DNA from: Devosia sp.
GTDB taxonomy: Bacteria; Pseudomonadota; Alphaproteobacteria; Rhizobiales; Devosiaceae
Assembly: GCF_028290435.1 (NCBI RefSeq)
Contig: NZ_JAQGJV010000025.1
Coordinates: 1-64,000 of the forward strand
DNA length: 64,000 bases
Direction of reading: 5' to 3'
The notes under the pieces were generated by a model. The model was not told where the DNA came from. It worked only from the letters and a program-made list of their open reading frames with translations, and did not search any database. Positions 56,089 through 64,000 of the stretch are shown here, piece by piece. How positions within the stretch are numbered: position 1 is the first letter of the stretch; each line of letters opens with the position of its first letter. Position numbers and translations under genes: made by a program.

Positions 56089-57213
56089 ATGGCAACCCAA
56101 TCCGGCGCTCTTCTGGTTGACGGACTAACCCACTCCTACGGGGGCGAATTGGCGATCCAGGACGTCTCTTTCGATATCGCTCCCGGCGAGATCGTCGCGC
56201 TGCTCGGACCGAGCGGCTGCGGCAAGTCGACGGTGCTGCGCGCCATTGCCGGGCTGATCCAGCCGGCACAGGGCCAGATCATGCTGGCCGGCAAGCATTT
56301 GGGCGGTGTCGCCGCCCGGGAGCGCGGCATCGGCATGGTGTTCCAGAATTACGCGCTGTTTCCGCACCTGACTGTCGAAGAGAACGTCGCCTATCCGCTG
56401 GCTTGCCAACACGTCCCCAAGGCCGCCCGGAAAGAGCGTGTTCGCGAATTGCTGGCGCTGATCCAGCTCGATGGCTTCGGCCGGCGCCTGCCGCGCGAAC
56501 TGTCCGGTGGGCAACAGCAACGCGTGGCCGTAGCCCGCGCTCTTGCTGCCAGCCCCGCGCTGCTGCTGCTGGACGAACCATTCGGCGCCCTCGACCGCGC
56601 ACTGCGCTTCGACCTGCAGGTGGAAATGCTGCGGCTGCAGAAATCGGTGGGCATCACCACGCTGATCGTGACGCACGATCAGGAAGAGGCACAAAGCCTC
56701 GCCAGCCGTCTCGTGCTGATGAACAAGGGCCATGTCGAGCAGATCGATACGCCCTCCACTGTCTACGACCGCCCCAAGACCCTCTTCGTCAACAGCTTCA
56801 TCGGACAGGCCAACCAGCTTCGCGCGACGGTCGTCGAGACCAAAGCCGAAAGCGCTGTGCTCAAGCTCGACGCCTCCGGTTCGAGCCTGACGCTGGCGCG
56901 GCGGTTGGATTACGCGGTCGGCGTCCGGATCGTGCTGACCTGCCGGCCCGAACAGGTCTCTGTTCATGCCGCGGCTACGGCCACCAGCCTCCCGGCGCGC
57001 CTGATCGTCTCGGTCCCCCTCGGCCCGACCCTGGTCCACGACCTCGAACTCGCCGACGGCACCCAGGTCCGCGCCAGCCAGATGCGCTCCGGGGCGGCCT
57101 TCGTGCCCTCTCTTGGCGACCAGGTCCACGTCACCATAGACGCGGATCACTGCCACGTGTTTCCCGTCCACTCCATCTCCCCGTCTGAACTCAACAAAGG
57201 TGCAAAACTATGA
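56089..57213 (+). CDS. PotA/FbpC-type ABC transporter ATP-binding protein
   Basis: A 374-residue ATPase of the polyamine/iron/opine group: Walker [18 protein letters not shown]-loop FQNYALFPHLTVEENV, signature LSGGQQQRVAVARALA, Walker B LLLLDEPFGALD, switch THDQEEAQSLA, and a C-terminal TOBE domain. Start at 56089. A possible -35 TTGACT lies at 56031-56036. The stop overlaps the binding-protein start by four bases. First gene of a six-gene operon. Confidence 0.9.
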   Translation: MATQSGALLVDGLTHSYGGELAIQDVSFDIAPGEIVALLGPSGCGKSTVLRAIAGLIQPAQGQIMLAGKHLGGVAARERGIGMVFQNYALFPHLTVEENVAYPLACQHVPKAARKERVRELLALIQLDGFGRRLPRELSGGQQQRVAVARALAASPALLLLDEPFGALDRALRFDLQVEMLRLQKSVGITTLIVTHDQEEAQSLASRLVLMNKGHVEQIDTPSTVYDRPKTLFVNSFIGQANQLRATVVETKAESAVLKLDASGSSLTLARRLDYAVGVRIVLTCRPEQVSVHAAATATSLPARLIVSVPLGPTLVHDLELADGTQVRASQMRSGAAFVPSLGDQVHVTIDADHCHVFPVHSISPSELNKGAKL

Positions 57214-58247
57214 ATGAATTCCGACTGAATCGACGCATGTTCGGCATGCTGGTCGCCGGCGCTGCCGCTTCCAGCCTGCTCCCCTCCATGGCCCGGGCCA
57301 GCGGCGGCCTCGTCGCCGCAACCTTTCCCGGCTCCTGGGAAGATGCCTACCGCTCGGTGCTGACGCCGCTGGTCAAGGCCGCCGGTTATGACCTGACCGT
57401 CGCGCCCGCTCTGTCGCAGGACCAGTTGACCAAGGTCATGGCCAGCCCCGGTGCCCCGGCTTTCGATACGCTGTTGATCTCGCCCGGCCAGATGGCCATC
57501 GCCATCGAGAACGACCTGATCGTCAAGATCGACCCGACCCGCCTCAAGAACTGGTCCAAGCTCGCGCCGGCCTTCCAGGGCGAATACGGCCCGACCGTCA
57601 CCGTGCAGATCGACGGCATCGTCTACAATCCCGATGTGGTTCCCAAGCCCAAGGGCTATCGCGACCTGTTCGAAAACCCGGCCTATGCGGGCAAGGTGTC
57701 GTGGACGGGCTTTGACTCCAACACCGCTGTGATGGCCTATACCCAGATCGCCCAGATCTTCGGCACCGGCCCCGACGACATGGACGCCGTGTTCAAGCTG
57801 TTCAAGGACAATGCCGATCTGCGCGCCGGCGTGACCGACACCACCAACCACCAGATGGCGCTGTACCAACAGGGCGAAATCGCCGTGTTCATGGGCTCGA
57901 CCAACAATGTGGCCCATCTCAAGTCGCTCGGCCTCAACGCCGAATTCGTGCAGCCCGAGACCGGCTCGCCGGCCTCCCCGGTCAATATCCACCTGACCAA
58001 GGGCTCAGCCAATGTCGACGCCGCCTATGCCTATATGGACGCCGCTCTCGATGCCGGCGCCCAGGCGACCTTCGAAGCCCCGCCAACCGAAATGTTCCCG
58101 ACCAATTCGGACGTGGAACTGACGCCCAATATCTCCTCGGTCCTGACCCGCGACCAGGTTGCGGGCCTCGCCTATCCCGACTGGGTCAGCATCAACAAAT
58201 ACCGCGACGAATGGACCAGCACCTTCATCGCCCTGATCGCGTCGTGA
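57210..58247 (+). CDS. PotD-like ABC transporter substrate-binding protein
   Basis: A 345-residue periplasmic binding protein of the spermidine/putrescine-opine family (type 2 fold). The N-terminus LNRRMFGMLVAGAAASSLLP has a twin arginine and could be a Tat signal, cleaved near ARA-S. Segments FPGSWEDAYRSVLTPLVKAA, TVQIDGIVYNPDVVPKPKGY and VFMGSTNNVAHLKSLG are typical. The ligand is unknown; the accompanying M24 hydrolase suggests an amide or guanidino compound (inference). Confidence 0.87.
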   Translation: MNEFRLNRRMFGMLVAGAAASSLLPSMARASGGLVAATFPGSWEDAYRSVLTPLVKAAGYDLTVAPALSQDQLTKVMASPGAPAFDTLLISPGQMAIAIENDLIVKIDPTRLKNWSKLAPAFQGEYGPTVTVQIDGIVYNPDVVPKPKGYRDLFENPAYAGKVSWTGFDSNTAVMAYTQIAQIFGTGPDDMDAVFKLFKDNADLRAGVTDTTNHQMALYQQGEIAVFMGSTNNVAHLKSLGLNAEFVQPETGSPASPVNIHLTKGSANVDAAYAYMDAALDAGAQATFEAPPTEMFPTNSDVELTPNISSVLTRDQVAGLAYPDWVSINKYRDEWTSTFIALIAS

Positions 58248-58253
58248 CCTGAC

Positions 58254-59081
58254 ATGAGATCGAGCGGTTTCCCATATTTGCTACCGATGTTGCTCCTGTC
58301 GGTCGTCTTTTTTGCGACGCCGCTCGGTCTCCTGCTCGCCTTCAGTTTCGCCGGACCAACCGGCGTAACGTTGGACAATTTTGCCGAATTCTTCGGCGAT
58401 CCGTTCAACTTCAAAGTGCTGACCAATACCATGCGGCTGGGCTTCGAGACGGTGATCGGCACGACCTTGTTGGGCATTCCGATTGGCCTCTTCTACTGGC
58501 ACAGCGGGCGGCGGATGCGGCAGGTCGTGGTGTTCCTGTCGCTGATCCCGATGCTGACCAGCAATGTGGTGCGCACCTTCGCCTGGATCGTCATTCTCAG
58601 CCGCCAGGGCCCGATCAGCCAGGCCTTGCTGGGCCTCGGCCTGACCGGCGCGCCGACCAGCCTGCTATCCACCGAATTCGGCCTGTTGCTGGCGATGGTC
58701 CAGATCGACCTGCCGCTGATCATCCTGCCGCTGGTCGCCATTCTGGCCCGCACCAGCCGGCAACTGCCCGAAGCCGCCGAAGTCGCGGGCGCCGGTCACT
58801 GGCGCATCTTGGTGACGGTCCTGTTGCCGATGATGCTGCCCGGATTGCTCGCCGGTTGGATCCTCGTCTTTGCCAGCACCAGCGCCTCCTACGTGACGCA
58901 GGCCGCGATTGGCGGGGCCCGCAACGTCTATGTGCCGCAGTTGATCACCCGCCAGGTCGGCGTGCTGTTCAACTGGCCGCTGGCCTCGGCCATCGCCATG
59001 GTCCTGCTGCTTTCGACCGGTGCCTTGCTGATGGCTCTGGCGCTGATTTCCCGTCATCGGAGGCTCGTCGGTCATGCGTGA
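58254..59081 (+). CDS. ABC transporter permease (PotB-like)
   Basis: A 275-residue six-helix permease with helices from LLPMLLLSVVFFATPLGLLL onward and the EAA loop PEAAEVAGAGHWRILVTVLL. It follows the binding-protein gene by 6 bases and overlaps the next permease by 8 bases. Confidence 0.9.
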   Translation: MRSSGFPYLLPMLLLSVVFFATPLGLLLAFSFAGPTGVTLDNFAEFFGDPFNFKVLTNTMRLGFETVIGTTLLGIPIGLFYWHSGRRMRQVVVFLSLIPMLTSNVVRTFAWIVILSRQGPISQALLGLGLTGAPTSLLSTEFGLLLAMVQIDLPLIILPLVAILARTSRQLPEAAEVAGAGHWRILVTVLLPMMLPGLLAGWILVFASTSASYVTQAAIGGARNVYVPQLITRQVGVLFNWPLASAIAMVLLLSTGALLMALALISRHRRLVGHA

Positions 59082-59898
59082 TCATATTGCCCGCCGCCTG
59101 CCGGTCTGGCTCTATTGGGCCTTCGTCTTTGGCCTTGGCGGGTTGGCGCTGGTCTATCTCGTCGCGCCCATCGTCATCGCGTTGATGATGTCGTTCACCG
59201 ATGGACAGACGCTGAAGTTTCCGCCGCAGGGCTTCTCGCTGCGCTGGTATCAGGCACTGCTCGATCCGCTGGTGTCCGGCACTGAACACATCGCTGCCTT
59301 CAATTCGTTCAAGATCGCCGTGCTTGCCGTGATCGGCTCCCTACTGTTTGCGGTCCCCGCCAGCATCGGCATGGCGCGCACCAAGGGCCGTTCGGCCAAT
59401 GTGCTCGAACCGTTGCTGCTGGCCCCATTGGTCCTGCCCAGCCTCGTCTATGGTTTGGCCGCGTTGATCGTCGCCAATTTCATCGGCATCAGGCCGTCGC
59501 TCTGGTTGACCGTCGCCGGGCACATCGTGGTGTTCGGACCGCTGATGTACCGCGCCACCTCCGTCGTAGCCCAGGGCCTCGATCCATCCCTCGAGGAAGC
59601 ATCCACCACCATGGGCGCCTCCAGCCTCACCACCCTGCGGCGGGTCATCCTGCCGCTGCTGGTGCCCGGCATCATGGCCGGCGCGTTCCTCGTCTTCATC
59701 GAGTCGCTCGACAACGTCTCGATCTCGCTGTTCCTCGCCGACCCGCAAACCACCGTCCTGCCGCTACGCATGTTCGCGCTGATCCAGGAATCGCTCGATC
59801 CGCGGGTGGCGGCGATATCCGGCATCCTGATCGTGGTCACCTTTGTGGGCGTCCTCATCGGCAACCGGCTGTTCGGGCCGTCCCGTCCCAAAACCTAA
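59074..59898 (+). CDS. ABC transporter permease (PotC-like)
   Basis: A 274-residue six-helix permease, first helix WAFVFGLGGLALVYLVAPIV, EAA loop EEASTTMGASSLTTLRRVIL. It completes the importer with the preceding permease and lies 45 bases before the M24 hydrolase gene. Confidence 0.9.
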   Translation: MRDHIARRLPVWLYWAFVFGLGGLALVYLVAPIVIALMMSFTDGQTLKFPPQGFSLRWYQALLDPLVSGTEHIAAFNSFKIAVLAVIGSLLFAVPASIGMARTKGRSANVLEPLLLAPLVLPSLVYGLAALIVANFIGIRPSLWLTVAGHIVVFGPLMYRATSVVAQGLDPSLEEASTTMGASSLTTLRRVILPLLVPGIMAGAFLVFIESLDNVSISLFLADPQTTVLPLRMFALIQESLDPRVAAISGILIVVTFVGVLIGNRLFGPSRPKT

Positions 59899-59943
59899 AC
59901 CAGATCGTCGCCCCAAGACGACGCAACACAGAAAGTCTCTCCC

Positions 59944-61350
59944 GTGAATACCCACAACACCGCCTCCATGGCGTCGCTCCTTGCCGGCTTCGAGCCCGAT
60001 TTCGACTTCGTGGCGCCCCCGCCGCTGCCCGAGGCCGAATTTGCCGAGCGCCTGCGCCGCATCCGCCGCGAAGCGGTCATTGCCGGACATGACGCTGTGG
60101 TCGTGCACACCGACATGGTTGGCTGGTTCCACACCTCCAACGCCTATCTCCGCTACATCTGCGACTGGATGCGCGAAGGCGTGCTGATCATTCCTACCGA
60201 TAGCGACAAAGGCCTGATCCTGCTGTCGTTCTTCACCCAATCGGTCATCCTGCCGCCGGGCGGCGAGCCCATGCTGATCGACCAACTCTGGCAGATCGGC
60301 GCCATCGGCCGCGAATATGCCGATCGGCCTGGTTCCTCGACGGTCAAGACCGCCGAAGCCTGCGCCAAGATGCTGGGCGACCTCGGCCTCAGCACGGGGC
60401 AGATTGGCCGACTCGGCGACCGCACCAGCAGTGAATTTTATGGCTATTTGACCGAGTTGATGCCCAAGGCCAAGTTCGTCGCCGACAACGCCATCATCGA
60501 CCGCATGCAGAAAATCCGTTCGCCCCGCGAAGTCGAGATGTTCCGCGCCGCAGCGCAACTGATCTCCATCGGCACCCAAGCCGCCTATCACGTGGCCAAG
60601 CCCGGTGTCACCGATGCCGAAATTTATGCTGCCTTCACCTGGGCGCAACTGGCACGCGGCGGCGAGACCGGCGACGGCTACCAGATCGGCATCAACGAAT
60701 ACGGCACCCATTGCGGCAAGCCCTATGGCCACGTCGTGCGGCCCGGCGACCTGATCAACCTCTACATTTCCAACGTCACCTATCGCGGCTACACCGCCCA
60801 GACTGCCCGCATGATCGCCGTCGGCGAAATCACTGCCCATCAGGAAGACGTGCTCGCCGCCTGCACCGACGGCGTCAAGCGCGCCGAAAAACTCATCAAG
60901 CCGGGCGCCCTGATCAGCGACGTCAACAATGCCGCTTTCGAGCCCTATATCGAGCGCGGTTTCCTCACCGCCCCCGATGCCCGCACCATGCCCTACAACT
61001 GGGCATCGGCCGAGGATGGCGGGCCGCGCCTGATCGGCAAGCAATACGTCAAGGACGTGGACTGGGAAGCGCAGGGCCGCACGCTGAACCACGTTTACCC
61101 GGCAACGCAGGGCCCGCATAATCCGAACCTCGGCCACTCCGTCGGTATGGCGGGGTCGCAGAACAGCTTCAACGTTTCATCCCACAATTACGACCGGTTG
61201 GAAGAAGGCATGATCTTCGTACTGCACACCCAATGGCTGGAACCGCTCTCGGCCGGCTGCAATGTCGGCGATTGCTATCTGGTCACCGCCGATGGCTTCG
61301 AAAACCTCAGCCGCCACACGCCACTCGAAACCCATCGGGTCGCCGTCTGA
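59944..61350 (+). CDS. M24 (creatinase/prolidase) family hydrolase with altered metal site
   Basis: A 468-residue pita-bread-fold protein. The N-terminal creatinase-type domain (LRRIRREAVIAGHDAVVVHT) is followed by the catalytic domain with GINEYGTHCGKPYGHVVRPG. Of the five metal ligands of M24 peptidases, the His region remains (LGHSVGMAG), but the first Asp position reads LYIS (about 273-276), the second is Gln286 (YTAQTAR), the Glu of EPG is replaced (FVLHTQW) and the Glu of IED is Gly (NVGDCYLVT). It may therefore be a metal-free, creatinase-like amidohydrolase. A GTG start is used. Confidence 0.82.
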   Translation: MNTHNTASMASLLAGFEPDFDFVAPPPLPEAEFAERLRRIRREAVIAGHDAVVVHTDMVGWFHTSNAYLRYICDWMREGVLIIPTDSDKGLILLSFFTQSVILPPGGEPMLIDQLWQIGAIGREYADRPGSSTVKTAEACAKMLGDLGLSTGQIGRLGDRTSSEFYGYLTELMPKAKFVADNAIIDRMQKIRSPREVEMFRAAAQLISIGTQAAYHVAKPGVTDAEIYAAFTWAQLARGGETGDGYQIGINEYGTHCGKPYGHVVRPGDLINLYISNVTYRGYTAQTARMIAVGEITAHQEDVLAACTDGVKRAEKLIKPGALISDVNNAAFEPYIERGFLTAPDARTMPYNWASAEDGGPRLIGKQYVKDVDWEAQGRTLNHVYPATQGPHNPNLGHSVGMAGSQNSFNVSSHNYDRLEEGMIFVLHTQWLEPLSAGCNVGDCYLVTADGFENLSRHTPLETHRVAV

Positions 61351-62018
61351 TGGGCGAGATCAAAGAGCACACGCATTTCGACTTCGGCGAGCTGACCGAG
61401 CGCGAAAAATACAAGCTGCTGATCGGCACGGTTATCCCGCGCCCGATCGCGCTGGTGACCACGGTCGACCGCAACGGCCAGCCCAATGCGGGCCCGTTCA
61501 GCTTCTTCAACGTGCTGACGCATGACCCGGCCATCGTCGCCATCGGCGTCGAGAACTATGCCGACATGCGCTTCAAGGACACCGCCCGCAATATCCGCGA
61601 GACCGGCGAGTTCACCGTCCACATCTGCGACGATGCCATGGTCGAGGAAATGGAAATCTGCGCCATCAAGTTCGGCCCGGACGTCAACGAACTCGATGAG
61701 GCCGGCCTGCACACCGTCCCCGGCACGATGGTGAAAAGCCCCCGCATCCTCGAGGCCCCTGCCGCGCTCGAATGCCGGCGCTACATGACGCTGGAGCTCA
61801 GCCCGGCCCGCGAAATCATCCTCGGCCAGGTCGTGGGCGTCCATGTCCGCAGCGACGCGGTCAATCCCGCCAACCTGCACATCGACCAGATGAAAATGGA
61901 CGCCGTTGGCCGCCTCGGCGGCCACAGCTACACCCGCACTCGCGACCAGTTCGACAAGGTCACCCTCGCACCATCGCAATGGGCCGGTGGCAGTTCGCGT
62001 CGGTCAGTCCAGAAGTAG
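61350..62018 (+). CDS. Flavin reductase family protein (FMN-binding split barrel)
   Basis: A 222-residue protein of the flavin reductase-like group: IGTVIPRPIALVTTVDRNGQ, NAGPFSFFNVLTHDPAIVAI, and RNIRETGEFTVHICDD. Such proteins bind FMN and reduce it with NAD(P)H, usually for a partner monooxygenase. No monooxygenase lies in the operon, so the partner is elsewhere or the protein acts differently. Its ATG overlaps the M24 stop (TGATG), the last gene of the operon. Confidence 0.87.
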   Translation: MGEIKEHTHFDFGELTEREKYKLLIGTVIPRPIALVTTVDRNGQPNAGPFSFFNVLTHDPAIVAIGVENYADMRFKDTARNIRETGEFTVHICDDAMVEEMEICAIKFGPDVNELDEAGLHTVPGTMVKSPRILEAPAALECRRYMTLELSPAREIILGQVVGVHVRSDAVNPANLHIDQMKMDAVGRLGGHSYTRTRDQFDKVTLAPSQWAGGSSRRSVQK

Positions 62019-62115
62019 TCGTCCTAACCGAAAATAACTTGATTGTAGAAATCATATTATCTATGAGGGGGCTTATTCGCGTGGGCTCCGCCGCGCGACC
62101 CAGAGATAGATCGAT

Positions 62116-62589
62116 ATGAACAAGACCCTTGGCGCGATGGCGCTTATGGCCACGCTGTCGTTCGCCCCCGCGGCTGCAGCGAAGGACGTGACGGCGCAAA
62201 TCCAGATGGTCAACTATGATGGCCATGAGGCCTATCTGGCGGTCTATCTGGTCAATGCCGAGGGCCGCTACGAGACCACGCTATGGGTCTCGGGGAAGGA
62301 CCCTAAATATCATTCCTATCTCCCCCGCTGGTGGCGTTACCTGTCGCGCGCACCGCAGGAACTGGATGCCATTACGGGCGCCAGTGCCGGTGGCGGCGAC
62401 CGCGTCGCTCTCAAACTCGATCTCAAGGACGAGTGGTTCAACGTCGGCTACGCGATTCGCGTCGAATCGGCAGTAGAGGCGGGCGCCGCGCACGAGGAAG
62501 ACGCGCTGTTCGAGCTCAAGGACGACAATAACGGCGCTCGCATCGACGGCACCGGTTATGTTCGCGTCATGCGCGCCGGCTGGGAATAA
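62116..62589 (+). CDS. DUF2271 domain periplasmic protein
   Basis: A 157-residue exported protein with a signal peptide ending at AAAAKD. The DUF2271 pattern is visible: TAQIQMVNYDGHEAYLAVYL, TTLWVSGKDPKYHSYLPRWW, LDAITGASAGGGDRVALKLD. DUF2271 proteins accompany PepSY-flavodoxin reductases, usually in iron-siderophore or redox loci, and the next gene is exactly that. AGATAGAT is a weak ribosome-binding site before the ATG. Confidence 0.82.
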   Translation: MNKTLGAMALMATLSFAPAAAAKDVTAQIQMVNYDGHEAYLAVYLVNAEGRYETTLWVSGKDPKYHSYLPRWWRYLSRAPQELDAITGASAGGGDRVALKLDLKDEWFNVGYAIRVESAVEAGAAHEEDALFELKDDNNGARIDGTGYVRVMRAGWE

Positions 62590-62607
62590 GCGGGGCGGAC
62601 GCGCGCT

Positions 62608-64000
62608 ATGTGGCGCTGGCTGCATTCCCTGTTCGGCATTGGCGGCATGCTGCTGGTGGCCCTGCTGGCGCTGACCGGCGCCATCATGTCGGTGGTTCCG
62701 GCGGTGGATGCGCTGGGCCCTTATGCACGGCCGGCCGGTGACCTCAGCGTCGCCCAGGCGCTTGCGGTGTTGACCCCGAACTTCGAGGAAATCGAAAAGC
62801 TGCAACGCACCTCCGCGGGCGCCTTCGTGCTCACGCACCGCGAAGACGGCACCGTGCTGCACGACTATGTCGATGTGAGTACCGGCGCCGTACTGGGACC
62901 GCAGCAGGACAGCGCCTTCTTTGAGTTTGTAAAGGACCTGCACCGCTCGCTGCGGCTTGGCAATGCCGGGCGCCTGGTGGCGGGCATTGGGGCCGGGTTG
63001 ATGACGCTGCTCTGTGTGACCGGCGCAACGCTGCTGATCAAGCGTTTTGGCGGCATCCGCGCCGTCTTCGGGCCAGTGCGGGGCAAGCCGATGGAACGGC
63101 TGCACGCGACCAGCGGTCGTATCGCCATGGTGCCGCTGCTGCTGACCGCGCTGACCGGGCTCTACCTGACGCTGGTGACGTTCCTCATCATCCCGAGCGG
63201 CAACGAGACCCCGCCGCGCTATCCGGAAAGCCTTGAGGAACTCGATCCCGTGCCGGCGAGCGATCTGGCTGGCTTGCAGCAAATCTCCTTAGCCGACCTG
63301 CGCGAGGTGACCTATCCGATCCCCGGCGACTGGTTCGACGTCTATGCGCTCAAGACCAGTGCGGGCTTCGTCTTCATCGATCAGTTCAGCGGCGAGACGC
63401 TCGACACCCAGCCGTATCACCCCGCAACTGTGGGCCTGGAATGGGTGACCCTGCTGCATACCGGCGAGGGCGCGTGGCTCTGGGGCCTCATCCTCGGGCT
63501 GACGGCGCTGAGCGTGCCGATCTTCGCGGTGAGCGGTTTCACCATCTGGCTGACGCGCCTGCGCCAGGGCGGCGCCCGCGTGGTCGGCAATGCGCCCGCG
63601 ACGAGCGCCGATATGGTCGTGCTCGTGGGCTCGGAGACGGGAACGACCTGGGGTTTCGCGCGCCACCTGCATGAAAAGCTGACTGCCGCGGGACGCCGCG
63701 TCCACCTCGCCGCGCTCAACGATTTGCGGCCTGCATATCCCAAGGCGCAAGGCCTGCTGGTGCTGACCGGCACCTATGGGGATGGCCACGCGCCCAAATC
63801 GGCCAACCGATTCATGCCAAAACTATCGTCGTTCGGCGGCCACTTGCCACCCTTCGCCGTCCTGGGTTTTGGCGACAAGTCCTTCGAGCACTATTGCCGC
63901 TTTTCGCTCGATGCCGATGCAGCTCTGGCCGCGCGGGGTGCCCGGCGCCTGTTGGCGCCGGCGCAGGTCGATCGTGGGTCCGCCCACGCCTTTGCACAAT
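62608..64000 (+). CDS. PepSY-domain membrane reductase with flavodoxin domain, N-terminal part
   Basis: At least 464 residues, cut by the window end. Membrane helix 1 is SLFGIGGMLLVALLALTGAI, a periplasmic PepSY-like part follows, then helices around LVAGIGAGLMTLLCVTGATL, IAMVPLLLTALTGLYLTLV and LWGLILGLTALSVPIFAV. From about residue 335 a flavodoxin domain begins (MVVLVGSETGTTWGFARHLH, VLTGTYGDGHAPKSANRF), so an NADPH-reductase domain should follow outside the window. It would pass electrons from cytoplasmic NADPH across the inner membrane, for example for periplasmic ferric-siderophore reduction (family inference). It starts 18 bases after the DUF2271 gene. Confidence 0.85.
   Translation, partial: MWRWLHSLFGIGGMLLVALLALTGAIMSVVPAVDALGPYARPAGDLSVAQALAVLTPNFEEIEKLQRTSAGAFVLTHREDGTVLHDYVDVSTGAVLGPQQDSAFFEFVKDLHRSLRLGNAGRLVAGIGAGLMTLLCVTGATLLIKRFGGIRAVFGPVRGKPMERLHATSGRIAMVPLLLTALTGLYLTLVTFLIIPSGNETPPRYPESLEELDPVPASDLAGLQQISLADLREVTYPIPGDWFDVYALKTSAGFVFIDQFSGETLDTQPYHPATVGLEWVTLLHTGEGAWLWGLILGLTALSVPIFAVSGFTIWLTRLRQGGARVVGNAPATSADMVVLVGSETGTTWGFARHLHEKLTAAGRRVHLAALNDLRPAYPKAQGLLVLTGTYGDGHAPKSANRFMPKLSSFGGHLPPFAVLGFGDKSFEHYCRFSLDADAALAARGARRLLAPAQVDRGSAHAFAQ

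Overview
The window is GC-rich chromosomal DNA from an alphaproteobacterium, most likely a Hyphomicrobiales member close to Devosia. This is inferred from gene order (argJ-GNAT-mutT), Omp25-type porin, CUT1/CUT2 sugar importers, HWE/HisKA_2 kinase and gene content; no rRNA or marker gene settles the genus.

Layout. 1-4.2 kb: housekeeping genes (argJ 3' end, GNAT, mutT, a Flp pilin, an M48 lipoprotein protease, a thermonuclease) and tRNA-Arg(CCT). 4.3-13 kb: a complete minus-strand kdp potassium-uptake operon, small ORF-kdpF-kdpA-kdpB-kdpC-kdpD-kdpE, ending in a translationally coupled ptsN-like gene. 13-23.3 kb: mixed small operons (hydratase, CAP lipoprotein, TusA, D,D-carboxypeptidase, DJ-1/PfpI, HxlR, AAC(3)-type acetyltransferase, MATE exporter, AzlCD, tRNA-Leu(CAA), porin).

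23.7-33.1 kb: a GntR-controlled catabolic operon with an enolase-superfamily enzyme, a CUT1 importer lacking its ATPase, a rhamnose-mutarotase-type protein, a DUF4432 epimerase, an SDR, a CaiB-type CoA-transferase and an enoyl-CoA hydratase. It is followed by a wrecked dipeptide ABC operon (33.1-34.6 kb) and mepA. 35.8-48.8 kb: a furanoside locus. On the minus strand are ytfQ-ytfR-ytfT-yjfF (galactofuranose-type importer) with a FadR regulator at the end and a LacI regulator in front. Divergently there is a CUT1 importer, a cytoplasmic GH127 beta-L-arabinofuranosidase and a UgpC/MsmK-type ATPase. Perfect or near-perfect palindromes lie in the LacI intergenic region, and stem-loops follow the two binding-protein genes.

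49-55 kb: TetR + SDR with a clear operator, a decayed tyrosine recombinase, a membrane protein of lower GC, and a histidine kinase paired with an orphan sugar-binding protein. 55-62 kb: a GntR regulator divergent from a polyamine/opine-type ABC importer, an M24 hydrolase that has lost most metal ligands, and a flavin reductase. 62.1 kb to the end: a DUF2271 protein and the start of a PepSY-flavodoxin membrane reductase.

Most of the second half is an import-and-degrade repertoire for plant or soil sugars and small nitrogen compounds, each module with its own local regulator.
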